From positions 62,001-126,000 of the forward strand of contig NZ_VAHD01000002.1 of assembly GCF_005876985.1 (NCBI RefSeq): 64,000 bases of DNA. Direction: 5' to 3'. Below are positions 47,716-55,924 of this stretch, piece after piece. The translations under genes and the position numbers were made by a program. The notes under the pieces were generated by a model. That model was not told where the DNA came from, made no database searches, and saw only the letters and a list, made by a program, of their open reading frames with translations. The stretch's first letter is position 1. Each line of letters opens with the position of its first letter. This DNA is from Rhodoferax bucti (GTDB lineage: Bacteria > Pseudomonadota > Gammaproteobacteria > Burkholderiales > Burkholderiaceae_C).

Positions 47716-50022
47716 TCAAGCGGCAATGCGGACGGGCGCTTCTCCGGCCGGCAGCGCTGCGACCCGGCCGACAGCGCAGGCGTGGGTGTAGCCCTGCGCA
47801 TGCAGCGCCTCCAGGCAGGCCAGCGCGTCTGTGGCCGGTACGCTGGCCAGCAGGCCACCGGCGGTTTGCGGGTCTACCAGCAGCGGCCAGCGTGGATGCG
47901 CCATGGCCTCGGCGGCGTTCTGCACCACATGCTGCTGGCGTGCATTCGCGCCGTGCAGAGAGCTGAGTAAGCCTTGCTGCACACATTCCTGCGCTCCGTC
48001 CAGCAGGGGCAGGGCAGCAGCATCCAGCAAGACTTGCACGCCACTGGGGCGGGCCATTTCTACCGTGTGGCCGATGAGGCCGAAGCCCGTCAGGTCGGTG
48101 CAGGCAGTGGCGCCAAAGCGGCGCAGGGTCTGCGCGGCCGCCTGATTGCTCTGCACCATGCTTTGCAGCGCGGCTTGCACCCAGCGGCCTTTAGCGGCTG
48201 CACGACCATGCGCGGCAAACAGGGCGCCGGTGCCCAGCGGCTTGGTGAGCAGCAGCACATCGCCGGGCTGCATGCCGCCCTTGCGCAGCACGCCGGTCAT
48301 CCGGCCTTGGGCGTCCACGTCCACCAGGCCGTTCACCGCAAAGCCCAGCGCCAGCTCGGTACCTTCTCCACTGTGCCCGCCGATCAGGGTGCAGCCGGCC
48401 GCATTGAGCACGTCGACGGCGCCTTGCATCATCTGGCGCAGGGTGGCTTCCACCTGCCGGTCCACGCCGGGGGGCACGGTGGCGATGGCGGTGGCCGTGT
48501 GGGGCTGCGCGCCCATGGCAAACAGGTCGCCCAGCGCGTGGTTGGCAGCAATGCGCCCGAACACATAAGGGTCGTCCACAAACGCACGGAAGAAATCTAC
48601 GCTATGCACCAGCGCTTTGCCGGGCGGCACGCGCACCACGGCAGCGTCGTCCGGGCTGTCCAGGCCGAGTAGTACATCGGGGTTGGGCTGTACCCACAGG
48701 TTTTGCAGTGCACGCGAGAGCACGCTGGCCCCTACCTTGGCGCCACAGCCGCCGCAGCGCATGGCGACTGCGGCCTGGGCCTGCTGGGCTTCATCGGCGC
48801 TGAGTTGGATCGATGGGTTGCCGGATGCTGCGGCTGGCGTCATGCCTGAGAGGCCCGCCAAACCATCCACACCCTGCACGCTAAAGCTCTGCATAAAGCG
48901 GCGGTCTATCCAGTCTTTCCAGCGCCAAACCCAGGCGCCAGCAAAGCCGAGCGCGCCACGCGAGGCCACAGCGAACTTGTCACCGGTGCTGATCAGCGCC
49001 AGCCAGTGGCGCTGCGGGCGGTAGGGTTGCAGGGGCAGGCCCCGCACCGCACGCTGCAGGTTGATGGCCAGCGGCATGCCCATGCGCACGGCAAACACAC
49101 CGGCTTTCTCCAGCGCAAAGTTTTCCATGGCGGCCACGTCGCCCGCCGCAAACACACGCGGGTCGGTGATGCTTTGCAAAGTGTCGTGCAAGCGAATGCA
49201 GCGGTTGTCTGTCAGGGCCAAGCCAGTGCTTTGCAGCCAGGTGCCGCCACCGGCTTGGGTAACCCAGAGCACCTCGTCGGCGTCAAACCATTCGTCTTGC
49301 CCGCTGCGCAAACGGCCTGCCTGCACTTCCGCTACGGGCGTTTGCAAGTGCACCTGTACGCCGCGCTCTGCTAGCACTTTGGCAAAGCGCCTCTGTACGC
49401 CCGCGTTGTGGGTGGGCAGCAAGCCATCCGAAGTAAACAAGTGGAACTGCGGTGCCAAGTCTGCCCGCCCGGCGGCTTGTGTCTCGGCACTCAGCCGGTA
49501 CTGCATAGCCAGGCACAACTCCACACCGCCCGCGCCACCGCCCACGATAGCGATCGTCAGCGGCCGCTTAGAGAGCGCCACCTTGTCGAGCAATTGCAAC
49601 CATCGCTGGTTGAAACCGGTAATGGGTTTGACCGGCACTGCGTATTCAGTGGCGCCCATTGCGCGCATCTGCGGCGTGGAGCCGGTGTTGATGGAGACCA
49701 CGTCGTAGTCAATGTCGGGCCGGCCGCGCAGTTGCACTGTGCGTGCCTCACGGTCCAGACCCATCACCTCTGCTTGGATGAACCGCGCACCGGTGGCGGC
49801 GCATAAGCGGCAGAGGTCGATGTGCACATCGTCATAAGCGTAGTGCCCCGCCACATAGCCGGGCAGCATGCCGGAGTAGGGCGTGTGCGCGTCGGTGCAA
49901 ATGAGGGTGATGCGCACGCCGGGCAGCGGGTGCATGGCGAAATAGCGCAGCGCCACCACATGGCTGTGGCCGCCACCCACCAACACAATGTCTCGAACGA
50001 TGGGGGTGGCAGGTGTTTGCAT
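47716..50022 (-). CDS. selD: NDH2-like flavoprotein fused to selenide, water dikinase
   Basis: 768 aa from ATG 50022. Residues 1 to about 390 are an FAD/NAD(P) oxidoreductase domain (IVLVGGGHSHVVAL, IVGGGAGGVELCLAMQYRL, FAAGDVAAM). Residues about 420-768 are SelD, which makes selenophosphate from selenide and ATP. The SelD active site RCGGCGAKVGASVL keeps the Cys and Lys equivalent to E. coli Cys17 and Lys20, with Ala in place of Cys19. GLDSPDDAAVV, GRIAANHALGDLFAMG and LIGGHSGEGTELALGFA are also present. Such fusions are known. Neither selA nor selB is in this window. Confidence 0.94.
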   Translation of the reverse strand: MQTPATPIVRDIVLVGGGHSHVVALRYFAMHPLPGVRITLICTDAHTPYSGMLPGYVAGHYAYDDVHIDLCRLCAATGARFIQAEVMGLDREARTVQLRGRPDIDYDVVSINTGSTPQMRAMGATEYAVPVKPITGFNQRWLQLLDKVALSKRPLTIAIVGGGAGGVELCLAMQYRLSAETQAAGRADLAPQFHLFTSDGLLPTHNAGVQRRFAKVLAERGVQVHLQTPVAEVQAGRLRSGQDEWFDADEVLWVTQAGGGTWLQSTGLALTDNRCIRLHDTLQSITDPRVFAAGDVAAMENFALEKAGVFAVRMGMPLAINLQRAVRGLPLQPYRPQRHWLALISTGDKFAVASRGALGFAGAWVWRWKDWIDRRFMQSFSVQGVDGLAGLSGMTPAAASGNPSIQLSADEAQQAQAAVAMRCGGCGAKVGASVLSRALQNLWVQPNPDVLLGLDSPDDAAVVRVPPGKALVHSVDFFRAFVDDPYVFGRIAANHALGDLFAMGAQPHTATAIATVPPGVDRQVEATLRQMMQGAVDVLNAAGCTLIGGHSGEGTELALGFAVNGLVDVDAQGRMTGVLRKGGMQPGDVLLLTKPLGTGALFAAHGRAAAKGRWVQAALQSMVQSNQAAAQTLRRFGATACTDLTGFGLIGHTVEMARPSGVQVLLDAAALPLLDGAQECVQQGLLSSLHGANARQQHVVQNAAEAMAHPRWPLLVDPQTAGGLLASVPATDALACLEALHAQGYTHACAVGRVAALPAGEAPVRIAA

Positions 50023-50079
50023 ATCTTTGAATTGTGCCGCTACACGCACAGTGGCGAAACGTGGGGGTACGGTTTGCGG

Positions 50080-50151
50080 CGCCGGGCCGCCCCAAGCGCA
50101 AACGCGCCCCCTCGGGGGGCAGCGACCCGCAAAGCGGCGGAGCGTGGGGGC
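50080..50151. repeat. GC-rich intergenic repeat with GCCCCC/GGGGGC hairpin
   Basis: The 135-nt gap between the TVP38 fusion gene and selD contains GCGCCGGGCCGCCCCAAGCG, the hairpin GCCCCC-TCG-GGGGGC (50106-50120), and AGCGGCGGAGCGTGGGGGC. The overall layout is that of an intergenic repeat I recall from Comamonadaceae genomes. Only one copy is in this window. Confidence 0.5.
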
Positions 50152-50157
50152 AAGTTT

Positions 50158-52407
50158 CTAGCCGCGCTTCCAGTCGTGGAACTTGCGCACCCATTCCAGC
50201 AGCTTGTGCGGCTGGTGCGCGAGCTTCCATTCGCCGGCGGCGTATTTGTTGGCTTCGGCCAGTGTGGGGTAGGTGTGGATCGTGCCCAGAATCTCGTTGA
50301 GACCCAGCCCGTGTTTCATGGCCAGCACGTACTCAGCCAGCAGGTCACCTGCGTGTGTGCCGACGATGGTCACGCCCAGAATCTTGTCTTTGCCCGGCAC
50401 GGTTAGCACCTTCACAAAGCCGTGGGTCTCGCTGTCCGGCCCTTCATCACATATGGCGCGGTCCAGGTCGTCAATGCTGTACTTGGTCACCTCGTAGGCA
50501 AGGCCTTGCTCTTGGGCGTCCTGCTCGTTGAGGCCCACGCGCGCTACCTCGGGGTCGATAAACGTGGCCCAGGGGATGACCGAGTAGTCGGCCTTGAATT
50601 TCTTGAAGTCACCGAACAGCGCGTTCACCGCTGCATACCAGGCCTGGTGTGCCGCCGTGTGGGTGAATTGGTAGGGCCCGGCCACATCGCCCGCCGCAAA
50701 AATGTTGGGGTAGATGGTCTGCAGGTACTCGTTGGTTTGCACCGTCTTGTGGGTGGGGATGCCCAGCTCCTCCAAACCGTAGCCGCTAAGGCGCGCAGTG
50801 CGGCCCACGGCGCACAGCAGTTGGTCGAATGCAATGCGTTTTTCTACGCCAGCGTGTTCCACGATGAGTACGCCGCCTGTGGGCACGGAGCCCTGCGCCA
50901 TGCCTTCGACAGGTTCAGGCTGAGCGGAGGGGCGAGGGTGCTTCTCAACGCGCAGTGCCTTGTGGCTGGTGAGCAGGTCCACGCCATCGGCGCGTAGCGA
51001 AGCGGCGGCGAGCTCCGACACTTCCATGTCTTCCCGCGCCATGATGCGCGGCGCCATTTCCACCTGGGTCACGGCAGAGCCCAGGCGTGCAAAACTTTGC
51101 GCCAGCTCACAGCCAATCGGCCCGCCGCCAAGCACGACCAGACGCTTTGGCACTTCGTCCAGCTTGGCGAATTCGTCCCATAGCGTGTCACTGGTCACAT
51201 AGCCCACTTCTTCAAGTCCCGGTAGCGGTGGCACGAAGGGCCGTGCGCCAGTGGCGATGACGATGCTGCGGGTGGTCAGGGTTTGTGTGCCCCCGTCGTT
51301 GAGCGCAATTTCCACTGTCCAGGGGTTGATGATCTTGGCGTAACCCTGCAGCACCTCCACGCCCAGGCCGGTGTAGCGCTCCACACTGTCGTGGGGCTCA
51401 ATGGCGGCGATCACATCGTGAATGCGCTGCATCACTGCCTTGAATGAAAAGAGGCTCTGGCGCTCGTCGGATGTGCGCAGGGTGCTATGCAAACCATAGC
51501 GCTCCGCATGCTGCATCTGGTGAGCGAGCTTGGCGCTTTTGATCAGGGCCTTGCTGGGTACGCAGCCGTAGTTGAGGCAGTCGCCGCCCATTTTGTGGGC
51601 CTCTACCAGTGTGACCTTGGCCTTGACCGCCGCGGCAATGTAGGCCGACACCAGCCCGCCCGCGCCCCCGCCGATGACGATGAGGTTGCGGTCAAAGGTC
51701 TTGGGGCGCACCGCGTTCCAGCGGGCGTAGACCTTGCGTTGTTGGATGAAGCTCATCAGCGCCTTGGCGAGCAATGGAAACACACCGAGCAGCACAAATG
51801 CCCCGAGCAATTGCGGGCTGGCCACGTCTTGGAGGGATTGCAGCTCTGCCAAGCGGGTGCCCGCATTCACGTACACCGCCGTGCCGGCCAACATGCCAAG
51901 CTGGCTCACCCAGTAAAAGGTGCGGGTGCGCATGGTGGTCAGGCCCATGGCGAGGTTGATCACAAAAAACGGCACCACCGGAATCAGCCGTAGGCTGAAC
52001 AGGTAGAGCGCACCGTCCCGCGCCACGCCTTGGTTGATATCGTTCAGCCGCGTGCCGAAGCGGGCTTGCACCACATCACGCAGCACAAAGCGCGCTGCCA
52101 GAAACGACACCGTCGCCCCCAGGCTGGACGCAAACGACACCAGCAGCAAGCCCCACCCGAAACCGAAGACGCCACCACCCGCCAAAGTCAGCAGGGCGGC
52201 ACCGGGGAGCGACAGCGAGGTCACCGCCAGGTACACCGCAAAGAAGGCGGCGCGCAGCTCCCATGGGTGGGTGGCGTACTGTGCCGCGAGCGTGGATTGG
52301 CTGCCCCGCAGGGCCTCCAGGCTCAGGAAGCGGCCCAGGTCTAGCGCCACAAAGGCAGCAATCGCCAGCGCAATCAGGGCGAGCACCAGCAGTTTGGACG
52401 CTTTCAT
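50158..52407 (-). CDS. Fusion of TVP38/TMEM64 membrane domain and flavoprotein disulfide reductase
   Basis: 749 aa from ATG 52407 (MKASKLLVLALIALAIAAFV). Residues 1 to about 230 are a TVP38/TMEM64 (SNARE-associated) membrane domain with FGFGWGLLLVSFASSLGATV. Residues about 240-749 are a class I pyridine nucleotide-disulfide oxidoreductase with redox pair GGDCLNYGCVPSKAL, two dinucleotide folds and the dimerisation domain with the HTYPTLAEA motif. It lacks the MerA heavy-metal domain and the C-terminal vicinal cysteines, so mercury reduction is unlikely. A short dispersed repeat is inserted in frame near residues 494-502 (SAQPEPVEG). Confidence 0.93.
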   Translation of the reverse strand: MKASKLLVLALIALAIAAFVALDLGRFLSLEALRGSQSTLAAQYATHPWELRAAFFAVYLAVTSLSLPGAALLTLAGGGVFGFGWGLLLVSFASSLGATVSFLAARFVLRDVVQARFGTRLNDINQGVARDGALYLFSLRLIPVVPFFVINLAMGLTTMRTRTFYWVSQLGMLAGTAVYVNAGTRLAELQSLQDVASPQLLGAFVLLGVFPLLAKALMSFIQQRKVYARWNAVRPKTFDRNLIVIGGGAGGLVSAYIAAAVKAKVTLVEAHKMGGDCLNYGCVPSKALIKSAKLAHQMQHAERYGLHSTLRTSDERQSLFSFKAVMQRIHDVIAAIEPHDSVERYTGLGVEVLQGYAKIINPWTVEIALNDGGTQTLTTRSIVIATGARPFVPPLPGLEEVGYVTSDTLWDEFAKLDEVPKRLVVLGGGPIGCELAQSFARLGSAVTQVEMAPRIMAREDMEVSELAAASLRADGVDLLTSHKALRVEKHPRPSAQPEPVEGMAQGSVPTGGVLIVEHAGVEKRIAFDQLLCAVGRTARLSGYGLEELGIPTHKTVQTNEYLQTIYPNIFAAGDVAGPYQFTHTAAHQAWYAAVNALFGDFKKFKADYSVIPWATFIDPEVARVGLNEQDAQEQGLAYEVTKYSIDDLDRAICDEGPDSETHGFVKVLTVPGKDKILGVTIVGTHAGDLLAEYVLAMKHGLGLNEILGTIHTYPTLAEANKYAAGEWKLAHQPHKLLEWVRKFHDWKRG
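50903..50927 (-). repeat. TTCGACAGG-type dispersed repeat inside the oxidoreductase gene
   Basis: The plus strand reads CCTTCGACAGGTTCAGG, then CTGAGCGG. This resembles the CTTCGACAGGCTCAGG palindromic repeat found between and within genes in many proteobacteria. It is in frame and encodes SAQPEPVEG on the coding strand. Confidence 0.65.
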
Positions 52408-52417
52408 GCAGGGCCTT

Positions 52418-53023
52418 TCAGGAAAACGCGCGCCAACCCCACCAGATGCGAGTGGCAGTGGTGATGGCACACAGGGCGGCAAAGGTGTAGGCCAGCATAT
52501 CGAAATGCGCAGGCCACAGGCACATGGCCACAAAGAAGGCCAGCGTTTCGGTGGCCTCGGTCAGCCCGCCCAGAAAGTAGAACGACTTGTCGGGGTAGGC
52601 CAGGTTGTCCATGCCGCGCTTGGCGGCCAGGGCGGCAAAGGCCAGAAAGCTGCTGCCGGTGCCGATGAAGGCGGCCAGCAGCGCGGCAGCGGGCAGGGCG
52701 TTGGCGGCCGGCGCAGCGACCGCAAAGGCCAGCGGAATGCTGGCGTAGAACACAAAGTCGAGCGAAATATCCAGAAAACCGCCCGCGTCGGTGGGCTGGG
52801 TCTCTCGCGCTACCGCACCGTCCAAGCCGTCCAGCAATCTGGAGGCTAACAAGGCGATAGCGCCCGCAGAATATGCGCCAGTAGCTATCAAAATCGCAGC
52901 AAGCATGCCGACGGCGAAACCTGCCAAGGTGACCGTGTTGGCGCCCACGCCGGCGCGCACCAGCAGGCGTGCCATGGCGTGCAGGGGCGGGCGCAAGAGG
53001 GGGGTGGCAAAGCGGTCGAGCAT
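52418..53023 (-). CDS. CDP-alcohol phosphatidyltransferase family protein (YnjF-like)
   Basis: 201 aa with about six membrane segments. The catalytic signature D-x2-DG-x2-AR-x8-G-x3-D-x3-D is complete (DGLDGAVAR, then GGFLDISLD). It would join a CDP-activated lipid to an alcohol in the inner membrane; the actual product is unknown. E. coli ynjF has the same relation to ynjBCD as seen here. A dispersed repeat copy encodes part of a membrane segment (LIATGAYSAGAIALLAS). It is followed 10 nt later by the TVP38 fusion gene. Confidence 0.92.
   Translation of the reverse strand: MLDRFATPLLRPPLHAMARLLVRAGVGANTVTLAGFAVGMLAAILIATGAYSAGAIALLASRLLDGLDGAVARETQPTDAGGFLDISLDFVFYASIPLAFAVAAPAANALPAAALLAAFIGTGSSFLAFAALAAKRGMDNLAYPDKSFYFLGGLTEATETLAFFVAMCLWPAHFDMLAYTFAALCAITTATRIWWGWRAFS
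52851..52900 (+). repeat. Dispersed 48-nt repeat, copy 10, in the CDP-alcohol phosphotransferase gene
   Basis: AAGGCGATAGCGCCCGCAG, then AATATGCGCCAGTAGCTATC, then AAAATCGCAGC. It encodes residues about 42-58, part of a membrane helix, in frame on the minus strand. Confidence 0.8.
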
Positions 53024-53080
53024 GGGCGGGGAGTCTACGTGGCGGAGGCTTACCCGTCAGTCGCGCGGGGGCGCAAGTTC

Positions 53081-53710
53081 TTACACCCCAGCCAGGCGGG
53101 TGAGGTGGGTGGCGTTCGCTACATCCGCCGCGTCGTGGGTCACCAGCAGCGCGGGGATGCTCCTGCTGCGCACCAGCCCGAACACCAGGGCGCGCATGCG
53201 CTCGCGCAGGGCGGTATCGAGTTTGGAGAAGGGTTCGTCCAGCAGCAGGGCGCGCGGCCAGGCCAAGAGCGCGCGGGCCAGTGCCACCCGCGCCCGCTGG
53301 CCGCCCGAGAGGCGGGCGGGGTTGGCGTGCGCCAAGTCGCGCATTTCTACATCCGCCAGCGCTTGCTGCACGGCGGCTTCCCGCCCGGCGGCAGGGCCTG
53401 CAGGCACGGCGAATAGCAGGTTCTCAAACACCGTCATGTGAGCAAAGAGCAGGTCGTCCTGAAACAGAATGCCCACCCGGCGCGCCTGCACGGGCAGGGT
53501 GTCGAGGCACTGGCCGTTGAGGTGCACGCTGCCATGCCAGTGCATGCCGTCTTCCAGCGTGCCGCACACGGCCGCGAGCACGCTGCTTTTGCCGCAGCCG
53601 CTGGGGCCCATCAGGGTGTGCACGGTGCCGGGGGCCACTTCCAGATGCAGGTCGCGCAGCAGCACACCGGCGGGGCTGGCGAGTTGGCTTATGTGAATCT
53701 GTAAGCTCAT
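53081..53710 (-). CDS. ABC transporter ATP-binding protein (YnjD-like)
   Basis: 209 aa from ATG 53710, overlapping the Rieske stop by 4 nt. Walker A is GPSGCGKSS, Q-loop GILFQDDLLFAHMTV, signature LSGGQRARVALARALL, Walker B ALLLDEPFSKLD, and H-loop VTHDAADV. The size and motifs match YnjD and other short importer ATPases. It pairs with the permease upstream. No substrate-binding protein gene is present in the cluster. Confidence 0.92.
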   Translation of the reverse strand: MSLQIHISQLASPAGVLLRDLHLEVAPGTVHTLMGPSGCGKSSVLAAVCGTLEDGMHWHGSVHLNGQCLDTLPVQARRVGILFQDDLLFAHMTVFENLLFAVPAGPAAGREAAVQQALADVEMRDLAHANPARLSGGQRARVALARALLAWPRALLLDEPFSKLDTALRERMRALVFGLVRSRSIPALLVTHDAADVANATHLTRLAGV

Positions 53711-54135
53711 GGCGCAATGCGGATCGTGCCGTCCGCGTCGATGCTCACAGGAATTGCGAGCAGCGATTCGCCCTCGCAGTCGCCAGCGGTGCACAGGCCG
53801 TCGCTCCAGCGGTAGTGGGCGTAATGCACGTTGCAGGTGATGCGCCCGTGGGGCTGGTAAAGCAGCAGGTCTTGCCGCGCGACCAGCGGTACGCCGAAGT
53901 GGGCGCAGCGGTTCACATAGGCTTTGACTTCGTGCCCGCTGCGCAACAGCAGGTAGCGGAATGCGGTGGCTGGGCCGGTGGCGTTGGGGTTGGTTATCTC
54001 CAGCATCGTGGCGCTGCCGTCCGCCAGCGCGCCGAATTGCCCCAGCACTGTGCCGGGCGCCGGGGCGTGCGGTACCTCGGACCAGTGGCGGGGCTCATTT
54101 GGGGTGGGAGGAGTGCTGGCGGTGTTAAGCGTCAT
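53707..54135 (-). CDS. Rieske [2Fe-2S] domain protein
   Basis: 142 aa. The cluster ligands are CAH (NRCAHFGVPL) and CNVH (ITCNVHYAHYRW) about 22 residues apart, with a conserved GDCEGESL segment after them. There is no signal peptide, so this is probably a cytoplasmic ferredoxin-like electron carrier. It overlaps both neighbours (11 nt with the permease, 4 nt with the ATPase), an unusual place for a Rieske protein and a sign of coupled translation. Confidence 0.9.
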   Translation of the reverse strand: MTLNTASTPPTPNEPRHWSEVPHAPAPGTVLGQFGALADGSATMLEITNPNATGPATAFRYLLLRSGHEVKAYVNRCAHFGVPLVARQDLLLYQPHGRITCNVHYAHYRWSDGLCTAGDCEGESLLAIPVSIDADGTIRIAP

Positions 54136-55843
54136 GGTCGGATTGTGCCGATACGGAGGTGTGGGCGGGCCAGCGCCGCGCTTGTCCGGCCCAGGCGGCC
54201 AGGCCGAACACCAGCACCGGCAGCATCCACTGCAGCCAGGAAAAGGCAGCGGTCAGCGAGCGCTGCCCGCCCGCGGCCAAGGTCACAGCCTCGGTGGTGA
54301 TGGTTTGAAACCGGCCCGCGCCCACATACAAGGTCGGCAAGTACTGCGCCACGCTGACCGCAAAGCCCACCGCCAAGGCGGCTGCCAGCGGTGCGCGCAG
54401 CAACGGCCATTTCACCCGCAGCAAAAACACCGTGTGCGGCTGACCCAGGGTGGCGCTCACCTGCTGCAAGCGCCGGTCAAAACCGAGGTAAGGCCCTTGC
54501 AGCGCGATCAGCACATAGGGCACGCAGGCCAGGGTGTGGGCCAGCCACAGGCCGGTGGCCGTGGTGTCCAAGCCCCAGGCGATGCTCAGGCGGTGCAGGC
54601 CCACCACCCATAACACGCTGGGGAGCACCAAGGGCAACATCCAGAGCGCCGAGCTGCGCTGCTGCCAGCGTGGTGGCGCCCACTCCAGCCATGCCACCAC
54701 CCACACCAGCGCGGCGCAGGCGCTACTCAGCCCCAGCCACACGGTGGTCCAGAGGCTGTCGTGGCTGCCCGCGACACTGGCCCAAGCGGCGTGGGTGAAT
54801 GCCGTCGGCAGCAGGTCGGGAAAAGGCCACGGCCCGGTGACGCTGCCGATGAGCAGGGCCAACATCACAGCGGCATAAACCGCCAGAAGCGTTGCCGCCA
54901 AACATGGCGTGCGCGGGGCTTGCCGGGTTGCTTGGTGGCGTGGGGTGCCGTGGGCCAGGTCATTGCCCCGCGTCCAGCGCCCGCGCCACATGCGCCAGCG
55001 GAGTGCGGCCCAGAGCGCGCCCGCACAGGCCGCCAGCACCAGCGTCAGCACCCATGCGGCAGCGGCGCCTTGGGCATTGGTGGCGGGGTCGGCGTCCTGC
55101 AGCCATTGCCAGGCCAGCATGGCCAGCGTGGGCGGCGCGGTGGGGCCGATGACTAGCGCCACATCCACTACTGTGAGGCTGTAAGCCAGCACCGCCAAGA
55201 GCGGCGCGCGCAGGCGGGGCAATAGCTGGGGCCAGCCCACGCGCCACCAGGCTTGGGCGGCGCTGTAGCCCAAGATGTGGGTCAGGCGCAGCTCCTGGTG
55301 CAGGCGGCGGGCTACATCGGGGCGCTGCAGGTGGGCCAGTGCGGCCCACAGCAAAAACGGCACTTCCTTGAGCACCAGCACCGCCATCAGCCCCAGACCC
55401 CACGGGTCTTGCGTGGTGGGCCAGGGCGGCGGCGTGGTCAGTCCGGTGGCCCAGGGCGAGAGCAGGCGTAGCACCCAGCCGCTGGGCGCCAGCAGCGCCA
55501 CCAGCCCGATGGCAAAGGCCGCATGCGGCACGGCCAACAGCGGTGCCAGCCAGCGGGTGAGGCGTTGTGTGGCGTGGGTGTGCAGGCGCCCCGCAGTGGC
55601 GGCGAGCACGGCCGCTGTGGCGCCCACGGCCAGAGCGGTGGATGCCAGCCCGGTCCAGAGCGTCAGCGCGAGGGCTTGCAGCAGGTGAGGCTCTTGTGCC
55701 AAGGCCTGCCAAGCACCAGCATCCAGCCCGGCGGCCAGCGCGCCCCACAGGCTCCACAGCAGCGGCAAAGCCACCACGGCCATGAGCGCAAGCGCGAGGG
55801 CATGGCGGGCAGTGGGGCGCAGTTGGGGGCGGCGGACTTGCAT
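54125..55843 (-). CDS. ABC transporter permease, duplicated type (YnjC-like)
   Basis: 572 aa from ATG 55843 (MQVRRPQLRPTARHALALAL). It has about twelve membrane segments in two homologous halves, each with a BPD-type EAA loop (HILGYSAAQAWWRVGWPQLL in the first, SATLGQPHTVFLLRVKWPLL in the second). This is the YnjC or ThiP/FbpB architecture. With the YnjD-like ATPase it would form an importer for an unidentified solute. It is the promoter-proximal gene of the minus-strand cluster. Confidence 0.9.
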   Translation of the reverse strand: MQVRRPQLRPTARHALALALMAVVALPLLWSLWGALAAGLDAGAWQALAQEPHLLQALALTLWTGLASTALAVGATAAVLAATAGRLHTHATQRLTRWLAPLLAVPHAAFAIGLVALLAPSGWVLRLLSPWATGLTTPPPWPTTQDPWGLGLMAVLVLKEVPFLLWAALAHLQRPDVARRLHQELRLTHILGYSAAQAWWRVGWPQLLPRLRAPLLAVLAYSLTVVDVALVIGPTAPPTLAMLAWQWLQDADPATNAQGAAAAWVLTLVLAACAGALWAALRWRMWRGRWTRGNDLAHGTPRHQATRQAPRTPCLAATLLAVYAAVMLALLIGSVTGPWPFPDLLPTAFTHAAWASVAGSHDSLWTTVWLGLSSACAALVWVVAWLEWAPPRWQQRSSALWMLPLVLPSVLWVVGLHRLSIAWGLDTTATGLWLAHTLACVPYVLIALQGPYLGFDRRLQQVSATLGQPHTVFLLRVKWPLLRAPLAAALAVGFAVSVAQYLPTLYVGAGRFQTITTEAVTLAAGGQRSLTAAFSWLQWMLPVLVFGLAAWAGQARRWPAHTSVSAQSDHDA

Positions 55844-55863
55844 GCCGGAATCATAATGAAATC

Positions 55864-55913
55864 GGCCTCTAGCGCTTGCGGAATATGCGCAAGCAGCTAT
55901 TAAAAACATAGCG
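55864..55913 (+). repeat. Dispersed 48-nt repeat, copy 11, between the araC-type and permease genes
   Basis: GGCCTCTAGCGCTTGCGGAA, then TATGCGCAAGCAGCTATTAA, then AAACATAGCG. This is the best-formed copy. It fills the 81-nt spacer and contains internal complementary parts (GCGCTTGC with GCGCAAGC). Confidence 0.85.
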
Positions 55914-55924
55914 AATCAACCTGC

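Noticed and set aside
47716-50022. Possible selenocysteine codon in SelD
   Set aside because: The active-site position is an ordinary Cys codon and there is no in-frame UGA; the frame is open throughout.
50158-52407. Annotation as mercuric reductase MerA
   Set aside because: There is no heavy-metal-associated domain, no C-terminal vicinal cysteine pair and no mer operon genes nearby; a TVP38 domain is fused instead.
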